A DNA stretch of 39,043 bases, taken from the NCBI GenBank assembly GCA_000954095.1, contig JYNY01000495.1, forward strand, positions 1-39,043, read 5' to 3'. The first letter of the stretch is position 1. Each line of letters begins with the position of its first letter. Source of the DNA: Candidatus Omnitrophus magneticus (lineage in GTDB: Bacteria; Omnitrophota; Gorgyraeia; Tantalellales; Tantalellaceae). Made by a program: the position numbers and the translations under genes. Shown piece after piece: positions 17,083 through 25,560 of the stretch. Below the pieces are notes generated by a model that did not search any database, was not told where the DNA came from, and worked only from the letters and a program-made list of their open reading frames with translations.

Positions 17083-18018
17083 ATGAATTCATTAGTAGTA
17101 GTTGGTGGCAATAGTAATCCTGTTCTTTGTGAAGGTATTTGTAAAGAGCTTGGTATTCTTCAGGGGCAGTGTCATATTTCACGTTTTAGTGACGGAGAGA
17201 TTAAAGTAAAAATAAATGAAAATGTCCGGGGGAAAGATGTTTTTGTTGTACAGCCTACATGTTTTCCTGCTAATGATAACATAATGGAACTTTTGATATT
17301 AATTGATGCTTTAAAAAGAGCGTCAGCGCGTAGAGTTACTGCTGTTTTGCCGTATTTTGGTTATGCTAGGCAAGACAGAAAAGACCAGCCAAGGGTTCCG
17401 ATAACCGCGAAATTAATTGCTAACATATTGGATCGTTCCGGAGCGGATAGAGTGATTACAGTAGATTTACACGCGGGACAACTTCAAGGTTTTTTTGATA
17501 TACCATTAGATAATCTTTTCGCAGTCAGAATTTTTGAACAGTATTTTCGGTTTAAAAATCTTACTGATATAGTTATAGTGTCTCCTGATGTGGGCGGTAT
17601 TAAAACTGCTAGAGCGTACGCAAAAAGGTTGAACGCGGGGCTTGCGATAGTAGATAAAAGAAGAGTAAACGATGTTCATGCGGAAGCAATGCATGTAATG
17701 GGAAATGTTGAAGGTAAAACCGTTATAATGGTAGATGATATAATCGCGACAGCAGGGAGTATAGCGGAAGGCGCGAACGCATTAAAAGCTAATGGCGCTA
17801 AAGATATTTACGCGGCGATTACACATCCTGTTTTATGTGGTCCCGCGATTGAAAGGCTTAAAGCCGCGCCTTTAAAAGAATTGGTTGTTACGGATACAAT
17901 ACCTCTCTCCGCTGAAAAAAAATTAGGTAATATTACGGTTTTATCAGTTGCAGGGCTTTTGGCGGAAGCGATTAGAAGAATCCATGAAGAGCGCACAATA
18001 AGCGCGCTTTTTGAATAA
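17083..18018 (+). CDS. prs: Ribose-phosphate pyrophosphokinase (PRPP synthetase)
   Basis: Makes PRPP from ribose-5-phosphate and ATP for purine, pyrimidine, histidine and tryptophan pathways. I start at ATG 17083 (MNSLVVVGGNSNP), which follows a GGAGAGG site at about ten bases and gives the family's usual 311 residues. The longer frame from 17038 lacks a site. Motifs: RFSDGEIKVKINENVRGKDVF, YFGYARQDRKDQPRVPITAK (91-110), VDLHAGQLQGFFDIPLDNL and VSPDVGGIKTARAYAKRL. The PRPP loop reads VDDIIATAGS (217-226), where VDDMIDTAGT is usual, so the third acidic residue is alanine. It lies 118 bp after glmU. Confidence 0.93.
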   Translation: MNSLVVVGGNSNPVLCEGICKELGILQGQCHISRFSDGEIKVKINENVRGKDVFVVQPTCFPANDNIMELLILIDALKRASARRVTAVLPYFGYARQDRKDQPRVPITAKLIANILDRSGADRVITVDLHAGQLQGFFDIPLDNLFAVRIFEQYFRFKNLTDIVIVSPDVGGIKTARAYAKRLNAGLAIVDKRRVNDVHAEAMHVMGNVEGKTVIMVDDIIATAGSIAEGANALKANGAKDIYAAITHPVLCGPAIERLKAAPLKELVVTDTIPLSAEKKLGNITVLSVAGLLAEAIRRIHEERTISALFE

Positions 18019-18065
18019 AAAATTCATATTATATTGATATTATTTTGAAATATAAGGGGTGAATA

Positions 18066-18749
18066 ATGAAAGAAATAACAATTAAAACAATAGAGAGAAA
18101 AGAAAAAGGGAAGAATCAATGTAAACATCTTAGAGCAAAAGGATTTGTTCCGGGGATAGTTTATAAAGGCGGTAAAAAGGGATTATCCGTTTCAGTTGAT
18201 AGTAAAGAAATATGGCACGCAATGCATACAGAGGCCGGCGGTAACGCGATTATCACGCTTGACATAGTTGATACAGCTTCAAAAAAATTAAAAAAAACAG
18301 TTATTATTCAGGAAACACAGATGGATCCTCTTAATGATAAATTGATACACGTTGATTTTGTAGAGATATCTTTAACTGAAAAAATTAAGGTTAAAGTCCC
18401 TATTGCGATGAAAGGCGAAGCGCCGGGCGTTAAAGAAGAGAGCGGCGTACTTCATGCGATAATGTGGGAAATAGAAGTAGAATGTTTACCTAAAAATATT
18501 CCGCAACATATAGATATAGATGTTTCTTCTTTAAGAGTAGGCGATACTATACATTTAAAAGATATTAAATTGCCGGAAGGAGTTGCGTTTGTCGGAGATT
18601 TAGACCAATTGGTTTTGAATATTAGCGCTCCGGTAGAAGAGGAAGGGGCCGCTACATTAGAAGGCGCTGAAGGTGTTGCAGAGCCGGAACTTATTAAGAA
18701 AGGCAAGAAGGAAGAAGAAGGTGGAGAAGAAACCGCTAGCGGTGAATAA
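18066..18749 (+). CDS. rplY: 50S ribosomal protein L25, long CTC/TL5 form
   Basis: A 5S rRNA-binding ribosomal protein of 227 residues. The N-terminal L25 domain (KEITIKTIERKEKGK, LRAKGFVPGIVYKG) is followed by the TL5/CTC beta-domain (VHVDFVEISLTEKIKVKVPI-like stretch, SGVLHAIMWEIEVECLPKN, IPQHIDIDVSSLRVGDTIHL). An acidic, low-complexity tail of about 35 residues closes it (APVEEEGAATLEGAEG through ETASGE). A GGGGT site lies upstream of the ATG. It sits between prs and pth, its usual place. Confidence 0.93.
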   Translation: MKEITIKTIERKEKGKNQCKHLRAKGFVPGIVYKGGKKGLSVSVDSKEIWHAMHTEAGGNAIITLDIVDTASKKLKKTVIIQETQMDPLNDKLIHVDFVEISLTEKIKVKVPIAMKGEAPGVKEESGVLHAIMWEIEVECLPKNIPQHIDIDVSSLRVGDTIHLKDIKLPEGVAFVGDLDQLVLNISAPVEEEGAATLEGAEGVAEPELIKKGKKEEEGGEETASGE

Positions 18750-18751
18750 TA

Positions 18752-19309
18752 ATGAAAATCGTTATAGGACTTGGGAATCCCGGAGAGCAATATGCCCGCA
18801 CAAAGCATAATATGGGATTTGATGTTATTGATGAATGTTCTTTGAAATACGGATGTAGTGTGAAAAATAAAGGGTTTTCCGGTATTTATGGAATAACCCG
18901 CTTAGAGAGTGAAGAATTAATGTTGTTTAAACCGTTAACTTATATGAATCTTTCAGGAGAAGCGGTGCAAGCGGTCTTTAAATCAAAGGCGAAAGAAATT
19001 TCTGATATATTAGTTATTGTTGATGATTTGAGTATTCCATTAGGAACATTGCGTTTAAGAAGACAAGGTTCGTCCGGCGGGCATAATGGATTAAAATCTA
19101 TAATTGAAAAAATGGGTAATGAATTTGCCAGATTAAAAATAGGTATTGGAAAAGAAAATATGCCTGATGAAAAATCAGGGTATGTACTTTCAGTATTTGG
19201 TAAAGAAGATAGAGAAAAATTAAACGATGTCATTTTAAAAGCAGTTGAATGTGTGCGTGTTTGGGCCATTTCAGGTGTTGATGAGGCTATGAGATACGCG
19301 AATAAATAG
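18752..19309 (+). CDS. pth: Peptidyl-tRNA hydrolase
   Basis: Releases tRNA from prematurely dissociated peptidyl-tRNA. It is 185 residues, the normal length. Signatures: IGLGNPGEQYARTKHNMGF with catalytic His19, LFKPLTYMNLSGEAV, VIVDDLSIPLG with the essential aspartate, RRQGSSGGHNGLKSI and FARLKIGIGK. Its ATG lies two bases after the rplY stop, so the two are co-translated. The pth substrate link to minigenes is relevant to the purM start described below. Confidence 0.95.
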   Translation: MKIVIGLGNPGEQYARTKHNMGFDVIDECSLKYGCSVKNKGFSGIYGITRLESEELMLFKPLTYMNLSGEAVQAVFKSKAKEISDILVIVDDLSIPLGTLRLRRQGSSGGHNGLKSIIEKMGNEFARLKIGIGKENMPDEKSGYVLSVFGKEDREKLNDVILKAVECVRVWAISGVDEAMRYANK

Positions 19310-19370
19310 AATGTTTAGAATTATTTTATTTATGAAAAATTTTAGTTAATATAGCTCTTAAACATAGCAC

Positions 19371-19399
19371 TTGATATCTAAAACGATATATGTTAATAT
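19371..19399 (+). promoter_or_regulatory. Promoter for the rpsF-ssb-rpsR-rplI operon
   Basis: TTGATA (19371-19376), a 17-base spacer and TAATAT (19394-19399) with an extended -10 TG at 19391-19392. It lies in the 147-bp gap between pth and rpsF and predicts a leader of roughly 50 bases. No S6/S18-binding leader structure was verified. Confidence 0.5.
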
Positions 19400-19456
19400 T
19401 CTACAAAATTATTGGGGATTGATAAGTAATATTTTAGACTTGAAAGGTTATTTTTT

Positions 19457-19747
19457 ATGGAAAAGACAAGAAAATATTTAGGATTGTTTGTTATTAGCCC
19501 GGAGAAAGAAAAAATAGTGGATTCTGTTAAGGGCGCGGTAAAAACTATTATTACCGAAAATGCGGGAACGATTTTGAATGAGAGATGTTCAGGAAGAAGG
19601 ACGCTTGGAAGCCTGATGAAGAAAAAAGGTGAAGGGCTTTATTATGAAGTTATTTTTACCGCAGAACCTCATTCAATAGAAAAAATTAATAGGTTATGCA
19701 GAATCAATACTGATTTGTTAAGATCTTTGATAGATAAGGTGAAATAA
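19457..19747 (+). CDS. rpsF: 30S ribosomal protein S6
   Basis: A 96-residue S6 homologue with the ferredoxin-like pattern of the family: RKYLGLFVISPE (strand 1), VKTIITENAGTILNERCSGR (helix and strand 2), LMKKKGEGLYYEVIFTAEP (strand 3) and IEKINRLCRINTDLLRSLI. S6 pairs with S18 in the 30S platform. A GAAAGG site lies upstream of the ATG. First gene of rpsF-ssb-rpsR-rplI. Confidence 0.92.
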   Translation: MEKTRKYLGLFVISPEKEKIVDSVKGAVKTIITENAGTILNERCSGRRTLGSLMKKKGEGLYYEVIFTAEPHSIEKINRLCRINTDLLRSLIDKVK

Positions 19748-19758
19748 GGAGCTTTCTT

Positions 19759-20244
19759 GTGGCTGGAAGTTTGAATAAAGTTATTATTATGGGAAATCTC
19801 ACAAGAGATCCTGAAATAAGATATGTTCCAAGCGGAACAGCTGTAACATCATTTACAGTTGCTGTAAATCGTGTGTATAAAGATAAGTCTGGTGAAAAAA
19901 AAGAAGACCCGTCTTTTATTAGAGTTGTAGTTTGGGGAAAAATGGCAGAAGTCTGTGGCGAATATCTTACAAAGGGCAGGATGGTTTTAGTTGAAGGAAG
20001 GTTACAGTCTAGAAGTTGGGAAACAGCTGATAAACAAAAAAGAAGTATTATTGAAGTAGTCGCTGAAAATGTTCAGTTTATGGGTTCTAAAGATCGTAAA
20101 GATGATTCTCAAGGTTCTACAGGGGGGCATAGCGGGAGTGAAAAACATAATTCTTCCGGACCTCAAGTAGAAAGTGTTGATTTAGACGCGGATTTTTATC
20201 CAAGCAATGAAACTCCTAATGGTGGAGATAGTGTTCCATTTTAA
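19759..20244 (+). CDS. ssb: Single-stranded DNA-binding protein
   Basis: A 161-residue SSB. The start is GTG 19759 with AAGGAG seven bases upstream. The N-terminal OB fold covers about residues 1-110: LNKVIIMGNLTRDPEIRYVP, TSFTVAVNRVYKD, FIRVVVWGKMAEVCGEYLTKGR, LVEGRLQSRSWE. A glycine/serine-rich linker follows. The tail ends GGDSVPF, a variant of the DDIPF tip that recruits replication and repair partners. The place between rpsF and rpsR is standard. Confidence 0.95.
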   Translation: MAGSLNKVIIMGNLTRDPEIRYVPSGTAVTSFTVAVNRVYKDKSGEKKEDPSFIRVVVWGKMAEVCGEYLTKGRMVLVEGRLQSRSWETADKQKRSIIEVVAENVQFMGSKDRKDDSQGSTGGHSGSEKHNSSGPQVESVDLDADFYPSNETPNGGDSVPF

Positions 20245-20262
20245 CAAATAGGTGAGTGATAA

Positions 20263-20592
20263 ATGAAGAAAATTGATAGTAATAGCAGTAGTAATAGAAG
20301 AGTAAGAACAGATGAAAAAACAAAGAGAATAATTAAGAAAAAACCTTGTAGATTATGTAGGTCTAAGGTTGAAGATATTTTGTATACAGATATTGATTTT
20401 TTGGAAAAGTTTGTGTCAGAAAGGGCAAAAATTGTTCCTCAGAGAATTTCAGGAAACTGCTCAAAACATCAGAGAATGATAGCTAATAGAGTTAAAAGAG
20501 CTAGGATAGCGGGTCTATTGCCTTTTATAAAAATAAAACAGGGAGTACGCCGTGAAAGTGATTTTACTAGAAAACGTCAAGAATATAGGTAA
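20263..20592 (+). CDS. rpsR: 30S ribosomal protein S18, zinc-ribbon form with C-terminal extension
   Basis: S18 homologue of 109 residues. The core contains KKKPCRLCRSKVEDILYTDI, DFLEKFVSERAKIVPQRISG and NCSKHQRMIANRVKRARIAGLLPF. The CxxC and CxxH pairs are a likely zinc site, as in C+ type S18 proteins. Most S18 proteins stop soon after the LLPF motif. Here about 18 further residues continue, partly because the gene overlaps rplI by 41 bp in another frame. Confidence 0.93.
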   Translation: MKKIDSNSSSNRRVRTDEKTKRIIKKKPCRLCRSKVEDILYTDIDFLEKFVSERAKIVPQRISGNCSKHQRMIANRVKRARIAGLLPFIKIKQGVRRESDFTRKRQEYR

Positions 20593-20995
20593 TATAGGCA
20601 CAGAAGCAGAAGTTAAGGATGGCTATGCGAGAAATTATTTGTTACCTCGCAAATTAGCGATTAAAGCTAATGCAGGTGCTTTACGTATTATTGAACAGAA
20701 GAAAAAAGAAATAGAACGTAAAGAGCGTCAGCTAAAAGAGGAAAGTATTGCTTTCGTTGAAAAATTAAAAACTATTTCTGTTACCATTAGCGTGGAAACA
20801 GGCGAAGATGATAAACTTTATGGTTCTGTTACAAGTGAAATGATATGTGATACCCTCAAACAGGAAGGTATTGAAATAGATAAAAGAAAGGTAGTTTTAG
20901 ATAACCCGATAAAAGCTTTAGGGATTTATGACGTAGATGTTAAGTTGCATCCTGAAGTAAAAGCATCTATTCGTGTATGGGTTGTTAAAAAATAG
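20552..20995 (+). CDS. rplI: 50S ribosomal protein L9
   Basis: A full-length L9 of 147 residues. The N-terminal rRNA-binding domain reads MKVILLENVKNIGNIGTEAE, then VKDGYARNYLLPRKLAIKA. A long connecting helix (IIEQKKKEIERKERQLKEES) joins it to the C-terminal domain (DDKLYGSVTSEMICDTLKQE, PIKALGIYDVDVKLHPEVKA). Start is GTG 20552, with GGGAG about eight bases upstream, inside the end of rpsR. Confidence 0.94.
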   Translation: MKVILLENVKNIGNIGTEAEVKDGYARNYLLPRKLAIKANAGALRIIEQKKKEIERKERQLKEESIAFVEKLKTISVTISVETGEDDKLYGSVTSEMICDTLKQEGIEIDKRKVVLDNPIKALGIYDVDVKLHPEVKASIRVWVVKK

Positions 20996-21078
20996 TCTAT
21001 TTTGAAACCCGAAAATGTCCAAATTTTATTCTTGAGTTAATAAGATTAGTTTAAGGCTAATTCCTCATCTAAAAATAA

Positions 21079-22434
21079 ATGATTTCTGACAAGATTATAG
21101 GAAAAGTTCCGCCTAGCAGTATAGAAGCCGAAAAATCCATTCTAGCCTCAATGCTACTTGATAGAGAAGCGATTGACAAATCAATGGAGTTATTGGAAGA
21201 CGGCTTTTTTTATCTAGAATCGCATCAAAAAATTTATCAATCCATAGTAGAGCTTTACGATAAAAATAGTGAAGTAGATATTGTTACATTGATAGAGGAA
21301 TTAAGAAAGCGGAGTCTTCTTGAACAAATCGGCGGGCCTGCGTATATTACTGAATTAGTTAATGAAGTGCCGACTTCTGCTAATGTTGAACACTATTTAA
21401 AAATTGTCCGTGAAAAATATATTTTAAGAACACTTATCAAAGTAGCTACTCAAATTGTTTCAGAGAGTTATGAGCCTTCCTGTGAAATAGAAGAACTTTT
21501 GGATAAGGCAGAGCAATTAATTTTTGATATTACTTCTAAGTCTGATAAAGAAACACAAGTCTTTTCTATTAAAGAAATAGTAAAAATAAGTATAGAGCGC
21601 ATTGATAGTTTATATCAAAGAAAAGAGAATGTTACCGGGTTACCAACCGGTTTTCATGAATTAGATATTATGACAGCTGGGTTGCAGCCTTCTGATTTTA
21701 TTGTTGTGGCGGCTAGGCCGTCAATGGGGAAAAGCGCTTTTGCGGCATCTATAGGGGGACATATTGGTATGGTTCAAAAAATACCGTGCGCTTTTTTCAG
21801 TCTTGAAATGTCCAAAGAGCAACTGGTTCAAAGATTTTTATGTTCTGTAGCGCATGTAAACGCGCAGAAGGTCCGGACAGGTTTTTTTTCACAGTCTGAT
21901 TGGCCAAAACTTATGGAGGCGGCTGATAAGTTGTCGAAATCTCCTATTTTTATTGATGATACTCCATCAATATCTCTTTTAGAAATAAGGGCAAAAGCGC
22001 GCAGGCTAAAAGCGCAACATAACATACAGTTTATTGTTATAGATTATATTCAGCTTATTAAAACTTATGGCCGAATAGAATCCCGCCAGCAGGAAATTTC
22101 AGAAATTTCAAGATCAATAAAAGCGTTGGCGAGGGAACTTAGAGTTCCTGTTATAGGGATAAGCCAGCTTTCACGCGCTGTTGAGCAAAGAGCTGATCAT
22201 AGACCGATGCTGTCTGATTTACGAGAGTCAGGCGCAATAGAGCAGGATGCTGATTTAGTAATGCTTCTTTTAAGGGAAGAATATTATGAACCTACAGAAG
22301 AAAATAAGGGCATTGCGGAAGTTATTATAGCGAAACAGAGAAATGGTCCGGTAGGCAGTGTTAAGCTTGCCTTTTTATCTGAATATACAAAGTTCAGCAA
22401 TCTATCCAGAATGGAAGAAGAGGAAGGGTTTTAG
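21079..22434 (+). CDS. dnaB: Replicative DNA helicase DnaB
   Basis: The hexameric replication-fork helicase, 451 residues. The N-terminal primase-interaction domain spans about 1-150 (PPSSIEAEKSILASMLLD). The RecA-like domain has Walker A ARPSMGKS (212-219), FFSLEMSKEQLVQR, Walker B FIVIDYIQLI and the H4 region (ISQLSRAVEQRADHRPMLSD, LRESGAIEQDADLVMLL). There is no intein. The ATG has only a weak upstream site. It follows rplI by 83 bp and ends two bases before bamA. Confidence 0.96.
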   Translation: MISDKIIGKVPPSSIEAEKSILASMLLDREAIDKSMELLEDGFFYLESHQKIYQSIVELYDKNSEVDIVTLIEELRKRSLLEQIGGPAYITELVNEVPTSANVEHYLKIVREKYILRTLIKVATQIVSESYEPSCEIEELLDKAEQLIFDITSKSDKETQVFSIKEIVKISIERIDSLYQRKENVTGLPTGFHELDIMTAGLQPSDFIVVAARPSMGKSAFAASIGGHIGMVQKIPCAFFSLEMSKEQLVQRFLCSVAHVNAQKVRTGFFSQSDWPKLMEAADKLSKSPIFIDDTPSISLLEIRAKARRLKAQHNIQFIVIDYIQLIKTYGRIESRQQEISEISRSIKALARELRVPVIGISQLSRAVEQRADHRPMLSDLRESGAIEQDADLVMLLLREEYYEPTEENKGIAEVIIAKQRNGPVGSVKLAFLSEYTKFSNLSRMEEEEGF

Positions 22435-22436
22435 TT

Positions 22437-24767
22437 ATGTTTAAAAAAATAGCTATTTTTTTTGCGATAATTTTTTCTTTTTATGTAACAGGGGTTGGGC
22501 ATAATGTTATATACGCGGAATCAACTGATAAACATATCGTTGATATAAAAATAAAAGGGAATAGCGCTGTAAGCACCGCGACTATTATTAACAGGCTTAA
22601 ATTGAAGCCGGGAGATGTTTATGAGCCGGCCGCGCTTAATAATGAACTTAAGCGGTTATACGCTATGGGATATTTCAATGATGTTTCTGTCGAAACAGAA
22701 GACCAGCCTGAAGGGGTCATTGTTGTATTTACGGTTGTTGAAAAACCTATTATAAGCACTATAAGTTTTAGGGGAAACGCACGGTTAAAAGCAAATACTT
22801 TAAAGAAAAAAATTACGATAAAAGATGGTGATTTAATAGATTTTAACCGTGTAGCGCAGGATGTTGCTACCCTTAAGGCGTATTATATTGAACAAGGGTA
22901 TAGTAAGGCCAAGGTAGATTACGTGGTTGAACAGCCTGATAAAGACCAAGGAGCTAATTTGGTATTTGTTATAGATGAAGGCGTTGTTTTAAAAGTTAAA
23001 ACAATTAAGGTTGAAGGCAATGAACATATAAAATCTGGTGAAATAACAAAATTTATGTCGACAAAAACCGCATGGTGGTTTATTAGAAAAGGCGCTTATG
23101 ATGAAGAAAAATTTCAAGAAGACTTAACTAGAGTTGCCACATTTTATCGTAGTAAAGGGTATTTGGATGTTAAAGTTACAAGCAGATTTGATTATTCTTC
23201 GGATGGAAAGTTTATGTATATTACTATCGTAGTTGAAGAAGGAAAACTTTATAAGGTTGGAGCTATCGCGTTAGCTGGAACAATGGTATTTCCTAATGAG
23301 GATTTAACGAAATTAGTTAAAATGAAAAATGGGGACGCGTTTGATTATGAAAAAATAAGAGCGGATATCGAAAGTATAAGAACATTTTATTATGACAGAG
23401 GATACATGGATGCGGAAGTTGATTTAAAACAGCAATTTAATTCAAGTACCGGCAATATGGATCTTAACTATAATATTGATGCGCATGAAGAAGTTTATGT
23501 CGGGATGGTTAATGTTTTTGGCAATACAAAAACAAAAGATAAAGTTGTACGCAGGGAAGTCAGGGTGTATCCCGGAGAAAAGTATGATGGTAAAAAATTA
23601 AAGAGAAGTAAAGAGCGTATATATAATCTTGGATTTTTTGAAGATGTTTATTTTGAGACAGTGCCGACAGATCAAAAAAATGTTAAAGACCTTAACGTTA
23701 CAGTCAAAGAATCAAAAACAGGTGAATTTTCTTTTGGCGGCGGATACAGCTCTGTTGACGCTTTTATAGGATTTGTGCAATTAAGCCAGAAAAATTTTGA
23801 CATTATGAATTTCCCGACATTTACCGGAGCAGGACAAAATTTAGTTATAAGGGCAGAAGGTGGAAGTTCTCGATCTAATTATTTTTTAAGCTGGACAGAT
23901 CCTTGGATTTTTGATTATCCATTTTCATTTGGGTTTGATATTTATCGAGAAGAGCATAATAGGTCTGGTTTATCAGGATATGATTATGATGAAAGAAGAA
24001 CTGGTGGTAATTTGCGTCTTGGAAAAGAACTTTCAGAATATGTGACAACCGATTTAATTTATAATTTAGAAGAGGTGCAGATATCAGATGTGCCGGATGA
24101 GTCGTCGGAAGATCTTAGAAAGGAACAAGGGCGAAATATTATAAGTAGACTTACTTGGGGTATTAATTACGATACAAGGGATAATAAGTTTTCACCGTCA
24201 AAAGGGCTTGTTTTGGGTTCATCATTACAAGATGCTGGCGGGATTTTAGGCGGGGATAAAGATTTTGTTAAAGGGTGGTTTCATGGAAGTTATTTTCAAA
24301 CATTACTGATTGAAAATGTGGTGCTTGAATTAAAAGGTGCTACAGGGATTGCTAAACCATATGGCGACACGGAAGATGTGCCTATTTATGAAAGATATTT
24401 CGCTGGCGGCGCAAGTACGATAAGAGGTTATAAACAAAGATCTGTCGGTCCAAGAGATAAAGGTTCTAATTCAGCGCTTGGAGGAGAAGCGGTTGTTCTT
24501 GGTAGCGCGGAAGTGACATTTCCTATATATCAAAATATAATAAAAGGTGCCGTGTTTTTTGATACCGGTAGTATCTGGAAAAAAACTAATGATTTGTTTA
24601 ATTCCAGCTCAGAAGATTACAGCGGATTTAAGCATGGAACAGGTATTGGTGTCCGAGTAAAAACTCCAATAGGACCGGTTAAATTGGATTATGGTTTTCC
24701 ATTAAGCGATAATCAAGGGGATAAAAGAGAAGGACAATTTTATTTTAGTATAAGTAATGGTTTTTAA
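22437..24767 (+). CDS. bamA: Outer-membrane protein assembly factor BamA
   Basis: The central subunit of the beta-barrel assembly machine, 776 residues. A signal peptide (about 1-27) is followed by five POTRA domains whose first strands read HIVDIKIKGNSAV, PIISTISFRGNARL, LKVKTIKVEGNEHI, LYKVGAIALAGTMV and VYVGMVNVFGNTKT. The Omp85 barrel occupies about residues 425-776, with TIRGYKQRSVGP as the conserved loop-6 motif and a terminal phenylalanine (FYFSISNGF). It demonstrates an outer membrane and should fold the PelB-like barrel above. It starts two bases after dnaB and precedes the Skp-like gene. Confidence 0.95.
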   Translation: MFKKIAIFFAIIFSFYVTGVGHNVIYAESTDKHIVDIKIKGNSAVSTATIINRLKLKPGDVYEPAALNNELKRLYAMGYFNDVSVETEDQPEGVIVVFTVVEKPIISTISFRGNARLKANTLKKKITIKDGDLIDFNRVAQDVATLKAYYIEQGYSKAKVDYVVEQPDKDQGANLVFVIDEGVVLKVKTIKVEGNEHIKSGEITKFMSTKTAWWFIRKGAYDEEKFQEDLTRVATFYRSKGYLDVKVTSRFDYSSDGKFMYITIVVEEGKLYKVGAIALAGTMVFPNEDLTKLVKMKNGDAFDYEKIRADIESIRTFYYDRGYMDAEVDLKQQFNSSTGNMDLNYNIDAHEEVYVGMVNVFGNTKTKDKVVRREVRVYPGEKYDGKKLKRSKERIYNLGFFEDVYFETVPTDQKNVKDLNVTVKESKTGEFSFGGGYSSVDAFIGFVQLSQKNFDIMNFPTFTGAGQNLVIRAEGGSSRSNYFLSWTDPWIFDYPFSFGFDIYREEHNRSGLSGYDYDERRTGGNLRLGKELSEYVTTDLIYNLEEVQISDVPDESSEDLRKEQGRNIISRLTWGINYDTRDNKFSPSKGLVLGSSLQDAGGILGGDKDFVKGWFHGSYFQTLLIENVVLELKGATGIAKPYGDTEDVPIYERYFAGGASTIRGYKQRSVGPRDKGSNSALGGEAVVLGSAEVTFPIYQNIIKGAVFFDTGSIWKKTNDLFNSSSEDYSGFKHGTGIGVRVKTPIGPVKLDYGFPLSDNQGDKREGQFYFSISNGF

Positions 24768-24894
24768 CCAATGTACAGTACAGCTTAAAACATCATTTTA
24801 GTGTGTATATTTTTGACTTTTGAAATATGATAGTGTAGTCTTTAAATGAGTTCAATATAAAGTCATAAATATTAAGAATGGGAGGAAATAGGAT

Positions 24895-25398
24895 ATGGTA
24901 AAAAATATAGTTTTAAAGTTTATATTGGTTATTAGTGTTGGCGTTTTTATAGCAATGCCTTGTTTTGCTAAAGATATGAAGGTAGGTAGTGTTGATTTAA
25001 GGCTAGCTTTTTATGAATATGAAAAAAGTAAAGGTTTTGATAAAGAACTCAATGAAGTTACCGCGAAAAAAACAGCGGATAGAGCTAAATTAGTTCAGAT
25101 TATACAAGGAATTCGCGGGGAGAATGAGTTTGCCAGTGAAGAAGTAAAAAAACAAAAACAAAAAGAAATGGATAGCGCGATAGCCCAGCTTAATGATTTT
25201 GATAAAAATATGCGTCAAGAATTATTGAATAAAAAGAACGCGATGTTCCGTGAAGTTATAGATGATATTCAGAAAATAGTAACTGCTATCGGAAAAGCCG
25301 AAGGATATGATTTAATTTTGGATACCCGTAATATAATGTATTCAGGGGAAGGTTTAGATTTAACCAGTAGGGTTATAAAAGAACTTAATAAAAAATAA
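24895..25398 (+). CDS. Skp/OmpH-family periplasmic chaperone
   Basis: A 167-residue exported protein with a signal peptide (about 1-25, ending MPCFA/K). The mature part begins MKVGSVDLRLAFYEYEK, the family's first strand, followed by a long charged helical arm with heptad character (about 45-125) and the closing strand YDLILDTRNIMYS. These trimeric chaperones carry unfolded outer-membrane proteins to BamA, whose gene lies immediately upstream. The ATG has GGGAGG about nine bases before it. Confidence 0.88.
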   Translation: MVKNIVLKFILVISVGVFIAMPCFAKDMKVGSVDLRLAFYEYEKSKGFDKELNEVTAKKTADRAKLVQIIQGIRGENEFASEEVKKQKQKEMDSAIAQLNDFDKNMRQELLNKKNAMFREVIDDIQKIVTAIGKAEGYDLILDTRNIMYSGEGLDLTSRVIKELNKK

Positions 25399-25427
25399 AT
25401 GATTGAGACGTTTTTGAGAAAATTTTT

Positions 25428-25470
25428 AAACCCGAATTGCAAGGCAGGTGCTGTGTAATTCGGGTTTTTT
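25428..25470 (+). terminator. Intrinsic terminator after the skp-like gene
   Basis: AAACCCGAATT (25428-25438) pairs perfectly over 11 bp with AATTCGGGTTT (25457-25467), followed by a T-run through 25470. The 18-base loop could form a small inner helix. It separates the bamA-skp genes from lpxC-ispG. Confidence 0.85.
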
Positions 25471-25481
25471 ATTATCCCTGA

Positions 25482-25537
25482 TTTGCAATAGACTTTGAGA
25501 AAAATTTAGAGACATTTTACCGAAGGCCTATTGCAAA
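25482..25537 (+). promoter_or_regulatory. Long-range stem in the lpxC leader
   Basis: TTTGCAATAG (25482-25491) and CTATTGCAAA (25528-25537) are perfect inverted repeats separated by 36 bases. Beyond a small internal loop, TCCC (about 25475-25478) can pair with GGGA (about 25542-25545). The outer stem ends just before the GAGGTG ribosome binding site of lpxC. It may be a regulatory RNA fold or a protein-binding site; no known element was recognised. Confidence 0.45.
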
Positions 25538-25560
25538 ATACGGGATTATTGAGGTGAAAT

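Noticed and set aside
24813..24841. Promoter for the skp-like gene (TTGACT then TAGTCT)
   Set aside because: The -10 matches only three of six positions, so the call is not supportable alone.
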